Source: a virus. Taken from it: DNA of 50,621 nucleotides. The notes beneath the pieces are model-generated. The model had not been told where the DNA came from, did no database searches, and saw only the letters and a list, made by a program, of their open reading frames with translations. The stretch spans positions 1 to 50,621 of IMG/VR virus record IMGVR_UViG_3300024255_000038; one strand, 5' to 3'. Shown piece after piece: positions 14,873-21,800 of this stretch. The position numbers and the translations under genes are program-made. Numbering within the stretch: the first letter of the stretch is position 1; each line of letters starts with the position of its first letter.

Positions 14873-15041
14873 GATATTGTTTAATTAATCGTGCAACTTG
14901 CTTCTTGTCACATCCACAAGGAGCATTATTCAAACATCGTAAAATACACTCCGTATCGCTAATAGCAGGTTTGATAGTAAACCCCCATTTGTCAACTTCA
15001 CCCTCTGTAGGTGCCTCAACGTAATCAAATTCACTCGGCAT
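14865..15041 (-). CDS. Cys-containing small protein, 58 aa
   Basis: ATG 15041 to TAA 14865. Four Cys in the C-terminal half (ECILRCLNNAPCGCDKK) could bind a metal or form disulfides. N-terminus MPSEFDYVEAPTEGEVDKWG. Overlaps the preceding gene by 11 nt. No family recognised. Confidence 0.55.
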   Translation of the reverse strand: MPSEFDYVEAPTEGEVDKWGFTIKPAISDTECILRCLNNAPCGCDKKQVARLIKQYHD

Positions 15042-15201
15042 TGTCTGTTCCCATAAGGTACTCTACTGTTCTTGCTACATCTTCCATTGCATCATGTAAG
15101 TAGATTCTTTGTCCAGTTTCTTGTACTCTAACATCATCAGCATCAGTGAGTGTCCATCTCCACATTTTCATATCATTACAATACCAGAGTTGAATTTGCA
15201 T
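15031..15201 (-). CDS. Hypothetical protein, 56 aa
   Basis: ATG 15201 (MQIQLWYCNDMKMWRWTLTD) to TGA 15031. Trp-rich N-terminal half and a C-terminal helix (HDAMEDVARTVEYLM). It is the first gene after a CATAAATA late promoter only 13 nt upstream, implying a very short leader. Function unknown. Confidence 0.55.
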   Translation of the reverse strand: MQIQLWYCNDMKMWRWTLTDADDVRVQETGQRIYLHDAMEDVARTVEYLMGTDNAE

Positions 15202-15213
15202 AAATTTAGAAGT

Positions 15214-15221
15214 TATTTATG
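15214..15221 (-). promoter_or_regulatory. Late promoter CATAAATA
   Basis: NATAAATA on the minus strand; its internal TAA is the stop codon of the gene ending at 15217. Would start the run of small genes from 15201 down. Confidence 0.7.
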
Positions 15222-15513
15222 AGGTGTACTTTTTCCAAAGTTCTAAGAAGTATCTGTCTACAAGATAAAGATCACCTTGAGGTGGTTGTTCTTCAATCTT
15301 AGACCATTCATCACATAACGATCTCATTTCCCGTGATATACCTGAAGGTTTAAACATTCTCCCAAATGATGACATGGCAAACGCAAACCGCATTCTAATG
15401 CGCTGTTCCATTTCCTGAGTAGGCGTCGGTTTCGTAATAGTTATTCTCACCTTTTCTGTGCCCGTAATATATGGTGGCACATATAAAGGGTAGTGATCCG
15501 AAAAGTAGGACAT
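15217..15513 (-). CDS. Hypothetical protein, 98 aa
   Basis: MSYFSDHYPLYVPPYITGTE then a helical part with FAFAMSSFGRMFKPSGISRE and a C-terminal YLVDRYFLELWKKYTS. No recognisable domain. Lies 21 nt after the oxygenase stop in the same late unit. The stop codon lies inside a late promoter. Confidence 0.6.
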   Translation of the reverse strand: MSYFSDHYPLYVPPYITGTEKVRITITKPTPTQEMEQRIRMRFAFAMSSFGRMFKPSGISREMRSLCDEWSKIEEQPPQGDLYLVDRYFLELWKKYTS

Positions 15514-15534
15514 GTGCTAGTGTCATAGCGTTCT

Positions 15535-16164
15535 TTAGATTGGGATAAATGATAGAGTAGTATCGCGATGTTTGTCTGATGGTCTCAAAACATTTCCTGC
15601 TAATGTAATGCGAGGCATGTTATCAAACTCACCAGACTTCACCACTTCATGTAGTCTATCACCTGGTCCTATGTATAGTTTTCCAGGTTCATTCTTAATA
15701 CGGTAAATTTCATTGTCACCTTTATAAAACACAGTCTCTGTATTCTGAGGATAAATGGACAAATACCAATGAATAGGATAATCGTGATGATGCTTATGTA
15801 ACAACCCACCTTCAAGGTGAGAATTGACCCAACATTGTGTCCATGCTCGTTCTTCCATACCAATGAAATCGCGAATACATGTTTTTACTTCGGAGAACAG
15901 ATCATAGATTACCACATCTTTGACTCTAGCGGAGAAAAAGTTGTAGTATCCATACAACCATGTTGAATTAGGACATTGATTAGGATCATGTTTGTGATGC
16001 CCACCTTGCCATTCAACACCATTCAACACTGAAGATACTACACCACTTGTTTGTAGTGCTGCGTCAGCAATTGCAGAAAGATTCTCACGTACGAATGAAA
16101 TGTCGTACAGTTTATAGTTTCTTGTACTGTCTGTCAAAGATGAACTCACTTTTAGTGTTACCAA
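15535..16164 (-). CDS. 2OG-Fe(II) oxygenase-like protein
   Basis: 209 residues. A double-stranded beta-helix core is suggested by LLHKHHHDYPIHWYLSIYP (HxD-type motif at about 120-125), then GKLYIGPGDRLHEVV (distal His) and RITLAGNVL (2OG-binding Arg). These enzymes use Fe(II), O2 and 2-oxoglutarate to hydroxylate protein, nucleic acid or small substrates; the substrate is unknown. The start at 16164 overlaps cpeT by 53 nt, and no later ATG is plausible. One of seven such genes in the window. Confidence 0.75.
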   Translation of the reverse strand: MVTLKVSSSLTDSTRNYKLYDISFVRENLSAIADAALQTSGVVSSVLNGVEWQGGHHKHDPNQCPNSTWLYGYYNFFSARVKDVVIYDLFSEVKTCIRDFIGMEERAWTQCWVNSHLEGGLLHKHHHDYPIHWYLSIYPQNTETVFYKGDNEIYRIKNEPGKLYIGPGDRLHEVVKSGEFDNMPRITLAGNVLRPSDKHRDTTLSFIPI

Positions 16165-16570
16165 TTACCTGTTTACCATTCACAAACCCACGGTCCCATG
16201 AACGATACTGACCTTTACTTAGGTATCCAGTATAGTATACCTCAAGATCTCCAATAGTGCAACTACCTTCACTCTTCCATCCATCATGAGCAACCTTCCA
16301 CTGTATATCACATCCTACAGGTTTCCACTCTAGAGTATGATTGACTAGTATAATATTGTCATTGGATTTCTGAACGATAAAGTTACGTTCACGATAAACT
16401 TCCCCATCATGGTGATACCATTGACGAGATTGTAGTTTAGAATCTCCAAGGTTTATCCATTGTATCCATGCCCAAATAAATCCTGTAGGATCTGATTGTG
16501 CTTGCTTCTTATTAGTATAAGTCCCTTCAATTACTCGGATGAACTCTTCGCATCCATTTGTTGCATCCAT
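16112..16570 (-). CDS. cpeT: CpeT/CpcT-like phycobiliprotein lyase
   Basis: 152 residues. The family signature is visible: EGTYTNKKQAQSDP near the N-terminus (usual G-x-F/Y-S/T-N-x-x-Q), WYHHDGEVYRERNFIV (Y-R motif) and SWDRGFVNGKQVIGNTKSEF near the C-terminus (SWDRG). Host CpeT/CpcT attach bilins to phycobiliproteins; phage versions are shorter. It is an auxiliary gene aimed at the host's light-harvesting system. It sits in a late operon between gp5 and fibre genes, not with other metabolic genes. Confidence 0.85.
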   Translation of the reverse strand: MDATNGCEEFIRVIEGTYTNKKQAQSDPTGFIWAWIQWINLGDSKLQSRQWYHHDGEVYRERNFIVQKSNDNIILVNHTLEWKPVGCDIQWKVAHDGWKSEGSCTIGDLEVYYTGYLSKGQYRSWDRGFVNGKQVIGNTKSEFIFDRQYKKL

Positions 16571-16764
16571 TCTGATTTCAACTCCTCAATTTGCTCAACA
16601 ATTTCTGGATCAATAGTAGTCTTTTCCTGCACTGGAATCAACATAACAGTTTTACCATCTTTAGCAGTGATTCTGAATGGTTGTAGATTACTACCGCATA
16701 GATCTACAATGAACTCAAAGTTCTTTTCAAGTTCTTCGTATGTGATATCAAGAGGCAACTTCAT
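16531..16764 (-). CDS. Phd/YefM-like small protein
   Basis: 77 residues. ITYEELEKNFEFIVDL followed by PFRITAKDGKTVMLIPVQE has the layout of Phd/YefM antitoxins (helix, then a strand pair ending K-x-G-x-x-V-x-L). The C-terminal part is helical and acidic. No Doc or YoeB toxin is next to it: the overlapping neighbours are cpeT and another small protein. It may be a lone antitoxin that protects against host toxins, or only share the fold. Overlaps cpeT by 40 nt. Confidence 0.5.
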   Translation of the reverse strand: MKLPLDITYEELEKNFEFIVDLCGSNLQPFRITAKDGKTVMLIPVQEKTTIDPEIVEQIEELKSEWMQQMDAKSSSE

Positions 16765-16948
16765 AGGTATAAGTAAAAAGATCTGGATTGTTAATGGATC
16801 GGAAGTTTTCTAGAGTTTCATAGAATCCTTCTGCACCTTCTTCGTCAAACTTCCATGATACGGTCTCATCGTATCCTTCATCGTCTATGAGAGTAACTTG
16901 ACGCTTTGACATGTTCACGAAAACATGCTGCAAATAATTGTCTTCCAT
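16748..16948 (-). CDS. Conserved small protein, 66 aa
   Basis: MEDNYLQHVFVNMSKRQVTL start at 16948; an in-frame ATG at 16981 would add 11 residues and leave 7 nt after gp5. Contains DDEGYDETVSWKFDEEGAEG. Acidic, beta-like, unknown. Overlaps the Phd-like gene by 17 nt; it is the first gene after gp5. Confidence 0.6.
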   Translation of the reverse strand: MEDNYLQHVFVNMSKRQVTLIDDEGYDETVSWKFDEEGAEGFYETLENFRSINNPDLFTYTYEVAS

Positions 16949-16988
16949 AGAGATAGGTCTACTGCGTACCCAGTATAGCATGCCTGAG

Positions 16989-19484
16989 TCAGTTTAGCAA
17001 GATGGTTGCAGCAGAAATTTTACAGATGGCAGCAGCGGTGATGTTCACAGCAGCACCAGCAGTCATAGAGCAAGCAGCACTAGCATTCAAAGTAATGGCA
17101 CCAGCACCAACGTTGGCAGCGAAAGCACCAGCGGCAACGGTGAATAGTGCTCCACCAGCAGCACAGTTAACCAAGAATGGTCCGACAGTGTTAATAGAGA
17201 ACCTGGGGATAGGATCAAATGAAGGGGCAGGAGTTAGAACATAGTCAACAGGACCACTAACAGTGTTAAAAATACCAGTCTTTGCCTTTGGAATGATACC
17301 ACCAAGTGTGTTGATGAAGTGATACTCAGCAGGAGCAATAAAGGTAATAGTATTAGCAGCACTTAACTTAATCTCCGATGCATTGATCTCATAACCTTGA
17401 GCATCAATCTTACTATTACCTTGTGGTGCAACAATCTCAGCGTTAGTTCCACCTTTGCCGCAGACACTATTACCAATGCCTTGAGTTTGCAGGTGTCCCT
17501 TCACATCAAGAGACAAATCTGAAGCAAAGTTTATAGTAGATTTTTGAGTTTGTGTCTCATCAGGACCAGGACCACCCGAACAATCAAGGAAGAATCCTCC
17601 CCCAACTTCAAGGTGCATATCTCCAGATACTTTCAGACGATAATCACCATCAATGGTAATGATATTATCCTTACCGATGGTATAGCACATGTCTTTTTTG
17701 AAATCCGCTGTAAAATTACCAGGGATGTCAACATTAGTTCCTAAGAGAGGATCAGCAGCATCACTTTTACTATCGTTTAGATTCTTAGCATCTGCTGCTG
17801 CATCCTCAAGACTTTTATTTTGTTTTGATAGTATCTTATATTTTGCATGCTGTTGGTTTTCAATAGCAACGTCAGTAATAGTAGCACCAGATGCCATCCT
17901 AGTGATGGACGCTTCTCTACCAGGAGTACTTAATTGTAAATTATATGCACCGTTAATAAAACTGGTTGCAGCATTTAGATATGGATCAGCATCATTGAAA
18001 ATAGAATCAATGATCCCTCCACCTCCACCAGATTCACCACAACTAGGGTATGACTTTCCACCTCCAGGTGGTCCACCTAAATCATCAGCACTACATCCAG
18101 TTACACCAAAGAATGGGAAGAATTGTTTACTTGTTTGCGCTCGTTTTCCTGGTTTTCTATTACATCCACCAAAGTCAAATAGAGTGAAGATTAGATCAAT
18201 AAAGCCAGTGATACTTGAGATGTCAAGTTTACTGACATTAGTTGCTTCAGTAAAGATATCCTTACCAGTCTCAAAAACTTCTTTGAGGGTATCAAACCCT
18301 TCCATAACAGATGTTGCTGTTTTAACCAGACTTAGAATATCTTTGACAAAACCAAGACCTTTTTGAATAGAACATGTTACTTGGTTAATAACATCCTGAA
18401 CACCAGCAACTGCTGCTGAGGCAGCATCCATTGCTCCAGATACGATATCATCAATCAGGTCAGTGACTACACCCATAGGGTTAGACAGCATGTCACTAAT
18501 CAGACTATCAAGTGTACAAATTTGACTCAATAGTTTCTCAATGATAGTCTGAACAAGTTTCAGAACAACAAAAGGAATACCAGTAAACTGAGAAATAAGT
18601 CCTGCTGCTGATAAACCTTGCCCTGCAATTACAGTAAGTTGTTCTTTAAATGCCGATACGATTTGAGAGAATACTGCTGATAGGAAGTTCTGAATCTTAT
18701 CAGTAAACTCCTCCATTCTAACGATCTTGTTTTCAAATACATCAACAAAATCACCACTCTCGCTCTTCACTACTGATGATGCTGCACCAACTAGATCTTC
18801 TACGAGTTGAGTTAGTTTAATCTCTAAAGTTTTCCAAGGTCCACCAACTCCAGATGCAGCAGGTGTGCCAGAAGATCTAACAGTTGGTTTTGTCTGGTTT
18901 GATGCTGTTGCAGGTGCTTTTTGCGCTGCACTATTTGGACTCTTGGCAGTAATCTTAGTGTCTGGTTCTCCAGGAGTCTTTACAGTATTGGAGTTAGTAT
19001 TAGTTTGTGTCTTACTAATATCTGCTGAACTAGAACCCAACTCCTTATTTACTGGGTTAATATCTTCTCTGTTAGGTGCATTAGTAAACAGGAAGGTACT
19101 GTTTTTTCCTTCTAGACTAGTACCAGGTGCCTGACTAATTCTAAGTACACCCATGACAATTGGGAACTGTGCTTCTTCACCATCAAGGAAGAATCCCATG
19201 ACGATAGCACCAGGACGTAAAGAGTGCGAGGATTTACCTACACCATCAATACCTGCCTGATCAGTTGGTTGAAGTACATTTGCCCATGGTAGATCTTTAG
19301 TCTGAAGATCTTTTTGAAATCCTGCTTCGGGACCAGTGTAAAAACCAAGTACGCGACACTTTACCCTGCCAATATATTGTGGGTCTTTGGTGTCTTCAAC
19401 CTCACCAATCCACCACACAAATCCATCTTTACCTAGAAAGTCGGTAGAAGATTCACCTACAATATTGTCAACGTATGCAGACAT
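16989..19484 (-). CDS. 5: Baseplate hub subunit gp5 (no lysozyme domain)
   Basis: 831 residues. The N-terminal OB-fold region is clear: VWWIGEVEDTKDPQYIGRVK at about 24-43, then LPWANVLQPTDQAG and GAIVMGFFLDGEEAQFPIVM. The C-terminus is a repetitive Ala/Gly/Ile beta-helix-type spike (GAITLNASAACSMTAGAAV). Between them is a long Ala/Ser/Val-rich helical insert, not the T4-type lysozyme domain, whose catalytic Glu-Asp-Thr pattern is not seen. In T4, gp5 with gp27 forms the cell-puncturing hub. A GCTAAATA promoter lies 21 nt upstream. Confidence 0.85.
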   Translation of the reverse strand: MSAYVDNIVGESSTDFLGKDGFVWWIGEVEDTKDPQYIGRVKCRVLGFYTGPEAGFQKDLQTKDLPWANVLQPTDQAGIDGVGKSSHSLRPGAIVMGFFLDGEEAQFPIVMGVLRISQAPGTSLEGKNSTFLFTNAPNREDINPVNKELGSSSADISKTQTNTNSNTVKTPGEPDTKITAKSPNSAAQKAPATASNQTKPTVRSSGTPAASGVGGPWKTLEIKLTQLVEDLVGAASSVVKSESGDFVDVFENKIVRMEEFTDKIQNFLSAVFSQIVSAFKEQLTVIAGQGLSAAGLISQFTGIPFVVLKLVQTIIEKLLSQICTLDSLISDMLSNPMGVVTDLIDDIVSGAMDAASAAVAGVQDVINQVTCSIQKGLGFVKDILSLVKTATSVMEGFDTLKEVFETGKDIFTEATNVSKLDISSITGFIDLIFTLFDFGGCNRKPGKRAQTSKQFFPFFGVTGCSADDLGGPPGGGKSYPSCGESGGGGGIIDSIFNDADPYLNAATSFINGAYNLQLSTPGREASITRMASGATITDVAIENQQHAKYKILSKQNKSLEDAAADAKNLNDSKSDAADPLLGTNVDIPGNFTADFKKDMCYTIGKDNIITIDGDYRLKVSGDMHLEVGGGFFLDCSGGPGPDETQTQKSTINFASDLSLDVKGHLQTQGIGNSVCGKGGTNAEIVAPQGNSKIDAQGYEINASEIKLSAANTITFIAPAEYHFINTLGGIIPKAKTGIFNTVSGPVDYVLTPAPSFDPIPRFSINTVGPFLVNCAAGGALFTVAAGAFAANVGAGAITLNASAACSMTAGAAVNITAAAICKISAATILLN

Positions 19485-19504
19485 TCTTTTTAATTAGCGT
19501 ATTA

Positions 19505-19512
19505 TTATTTAG
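19505..19512 (-). promoter_or_regulatory. Late promoter variant GCTAAATA
   Basis: NCTAAATA variant 21 nt before the gp5 ATG; the enclosed TAA is the stop of the oxygenase-like gene. Confidence 0.55.
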
Positions 19513-20059
19513 CGACAAAATCAAAGGCGATGACGACACGATCATCTGCCTCCATCTTAGGAAAGAAGTGTACTAAGTTAGATGGAAACAGGATTAATTG
19601 ACCTTCAGTAACAGGTGCAATAAAATTAGAAGTATTCCACATTGTTGGTTTCTCTTCATCCAATTCAATGACAGGAACATATGTGTTCTTGAATGGATTT
19701 TCAAATACTAGTGGAGTATGACCTTCCTTCTCATCATACTTTACCATAAAATATCCCGTGAGATAAGTTCCACGAGATGTATGAGCAGGAATTTGAGTTC
19801 CTAACTGAGATACCTGAACTTCGGTATGATTGATAGAGATTGTGTTACTATAACCAAGAATCTCTTTCAGAAAATATTGTGCCTTATCCTCAACCCAAGT
19901 ATAGAATCCTTCCATACCAGGCAATTGACCATCATAGATGAATACATCACCCTCTCTCTTCACATCATCCCAATTAAGATCCAACTTCTTAATAACAGTG
20001 TCTTGAATATCAAAATCTTCCGTGAGGATGGGATAAGAAAATGCTGGAATAATTTGCAT
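19505..20059 (-). CDS. 2OG-Fe(II) oxygenase-like protein with altered metal motif
   Basis: 184 residues. The second half reads LGTQIPAHTSRGTYLTGYFM, then EGQLILFPSNLVHFFPKMEADDRVVIAFDFVA, the layout of the 2OG-FeII_Oxy_5 group (core strand, FPS-x-x-x-H, Arg). The first metal position reads HTS rather than HxD or HxH, so catalytic status is doubtful. It follows tRNA-Val by 18 nt and precedes gp5. It may be structural or modify a virion protein; no evidence for either. Confidence 0.65.
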   Translation of the reverse strand: MQIIPAFSYPILTEDFDIQDTVIKKLDLNWDDVKREGDVFIYDGQLPGMEGFYTWVEDKAQYFLKEILGYSNTISINHTEVQVSQLGTQIPAHTSRGTYLTGYFMVKYDEKEGHTPLVFENPFKNTYVPVIELDEEKPTMWNTSNFIAPVTEGQLILFPSNLVHFFPKMEADDRVVIAFDFVAK

Positions 20060-20077
20060 AATAATTACATTACGAAT

Positions 20078-20148
20078 GGGTAATACTGGATTTGAACCAG
20101 TGACCTACTGCGTGTAAAGCAGTCACTCTACCACTGAGTTAATCACCC
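20078..20148 (-). tRNA. tRNA-Val (anticodon UAC)
   Basis: A 71-nt cloverleaf on the minus strand: acceptor GGGTGAT/ATTACCC (one G-U pair), D arm ACTC-AGTGGTA-GAGT, anticodon arm ACTGC-TTTACAC-GCAGT with anticodon TAC, variable AGGTC, T arm ACTGG-TTCAAAT-CCAGT. The CCA end is not encoded. It reads GUA (and possibly other GUN) codons. It has its own consensus promoter. Confidence 0.95.
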
Positions 20149-20174
20149 AAGAGGTTAACTTCCCTTGTGAGAGA

Positions 20175-20203
20175 AGTATAACACCCATGGACTAGATTGT
20201 CAA
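20175..20203 (-). promoter_or_regulatory. Consensus sigma70 promoter for tRNA-Val
   Basis: -35 TTGACA (20203-20198), exactly 17-bp spacer, -10 TATACT (20180-20175). Predicted start is about 20 nt before the mature tRNA. The -35 overlaps the last codons and stop of the gene ending at 20200. An ACTTC/GAAGT hairpin follows the -10. Confidence 0.8.
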
Positions 20204-20430
20204 TCTTCGTAGACTAGACATTCTGGTTCTGAAGGATTCTGATCACAAAACAATTCCAAATATGTTGGATCGTGATGATCTCCTGCTTCAATTTCTTTCT
20301 TGTGATGTTCTACATACTCTTCCAAGTCGTGTAGTTCACCTTCAATGTGGCGACGTTGTTGTGGGGATGTTGAATCCTTACCCAAAATTTCGCGGTCTGC
20401 CTGGATGTGTTGCTCTAATGTTCTTTGCAT
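20200..20430 (-). CDS. Hypothetical helical acidic protein, 76 aa
   Basis: MQRTLEQHIQADREILGKDS, then RRHIEGELHDLEEYVEHHKK, then FCDQNPSEPECLVYED. Helical, acidic, with a C-terminal Cys pair. It lies 30 nt downstream of a late promoter CATAAATA. The block HDLEEYVEHHKK suggests a coiled coil. Function unknown. Confidence 0.65.
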   Translation of the reverse strand: MQRTLEQHIQADREILGKDSTSPQQRRHIEGELHDLEEYVEHHKKEIEAGDHHDPTYLELFCDQNPSEPECLVYED

Positions 20431-20459
20431 ATTCCTAACCTTTGGACAATGCTTGGTAT

Positions 20460-20467
20460 TATTTATG
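20460..20467 (-). promoter_or_regulatory. Late promoter CATAAATA
   Basis: NATAAATA, minus strand, 30 nt before the ATG at 20430. The TAA stop of gp27 (20463-20465) is inside it. Confidence 0.75.
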
Positions 20468-21800
20468 ACGGTGCCACTTTGATACTATCTTTCAATAGAT
20501 GCAGAGTAGTCTGAAGTTCACTAACTTTATAGTTGTGAGTAACTCCTCCTATAAGATAGGTCCCCGAGTATACTTTGTCAAGTTCTGTTTTCTTTCTCTT
20601 AACCTGCATTCTTGGAATCTGGACAGAAACAGCAGTACCAGCGAATAGATTCAAGTTTCCAGGTACAGTAATTTCCAATTGAATTGCTTCTAGAGATTTT
20701 TTTCTCAGAAAATTATATGCGGCAGTATCCAAATAACTATTCAAATTACGTGATCCTGGGACAGCACTTCCATCACTCTTAGCACTGTCCCATAAGTGCG
20801 TAGGAATTGCTCTATAGTGTACTCTCTTTGGGTTGTTAATTAGTTTCTTAATCTCTGGATTGCTAGTGTCAATGGGGAGTCTGCCGCCTTTCTCTAGTTT
20901 TGACATACGCTTAAATGTGTTCTCAATATTATAGTATCCTGTTTGTGCAGTTACTTTTTTATTCTTGGTTGGGAGAACAGATTCACCAAACGTACTAGGA
21001 TCAAGTCCAATAATATATCCCGACCATGTTCCCTGCCTCAAGTTTCTTATTGAGTTGAATGAATGTGGGAATGATAACTTACTAATTAGAAAATTATTCT
21101 TTGATGGGTTGTCTGATAATGCTTTTTGTCCGTAAACATATGTCGGTTTCTCTTGGTCTCTAGCATCCTCAATCATCTTATCAATTGTTTTGAAATGAAA
21201 ACCTAAAGCATTCTCATAGAAAACATATGCACCTTGAGGATTATCTGATGTGCCACCTGATCTAGTTGCTTTTGATGCAATATAGTTAATTGCATCGTAT
21301 GGTCTCCAGTTAGGAGAAGTAAATCTCATCTTGTTTGCAGGTTCTGCATCAAACTTACCACCCTTTTTACCACCCAAAGTAGTAACAGTTTCAAGAATCT
21401 TTTTGACATGTACAGAAGCGTCTAAAGATTCAAATGCTCCAAAAGTATTAGTGACTTCATTATTAATAAATGCAGGACTACACAATTTCAAAACATATGA
21501 TTCTTTCTTCTCTGATTTTACCCTAGCAGTAATCTCATAACATTGGAAGATATAGGTTATAGTATAACCACCAGATTCTAGATCAATTCTCCAAAATTCA
21601 TTACCAATAAGTGTATTAATAAAGTCAGTAGCATCAAAGACTGCCACTTCAGCATACATCGTTGGACTACTAATACTTTCAGTAATCTTTATATTTGAAA
21701 TAAGTTCTACAAGATTTCGCGATCCATCCTTTGCAGTCCTAATTTTACCATTACCATCTAAGAGAAATGCTGCTAGAGCAGTTTGTCCTGACTTTTCCAT
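20463..21800 (-). CDS. 27: Baseplate hub subunit gp27-like
   Basis: 445 residues. The first 120 residues follow the T4 gp27 pattern: TITESISSP-like strand, AVFDATDFINTLIGNEFWRI, then YIFQCYEITARV and LDASVHVKKILETV. The end reads NLFAGTAVSVQIPRMQVKRK and YLIGGVTHNYKVSELQTTLH, the second hub-barrel domain. In T4, the gp27 trimer joins the gp5 spike to the tail tube. The start overlaps the previous stop by one base (TAATG), so translation is coupled. Confidence 0.75.
   Translation of the reverse strand: MEKSGQTALAAFLLDGNGKIRTAKDGSRNLVELISNIKITESISSPTMYAEVAVFDATDFINTLIGNEFWRIDLESGGYTITYIFQCYEITARVKSEKKESYVLKLCSPAFINNEVTNTFGAFESLDASVHVKKILETVTTLGGKKGGKFDAEPANKMRFTSPNWRPYDAINYIASKATRSGGTSDNPQGAYVFYENALGFHFKTIDKMIEDARDQEKPTYVYGQKALSDNPSKNNFLISKLSFPHSFNSIRNLRQGTWSGYIIGLDPSTFGESVLPTKNKKVTAQTGYYNIENTFKRMSKLEKGGRLPIDTSNPEIKKLINNPKRVHYRAIPTHLWDSAKSDGSAVPGSRNLNSYLDTAAYNFLRKKSLEAIQLEITVPGNLNLFAGTAVSVQIPRMQVKRKKTELDKVYSGTYLIGGVTHNYKVSELQTTLHLLKDSIKVAPS

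Noticed and set aside
17689-18366. Long plus-strand open frame inside gp5
   Set aside because: Opposite to a clear gp5 coding frame. Low-complexity Ala/Ser codons in gp5 create open antisense frames; no family or context supports it.
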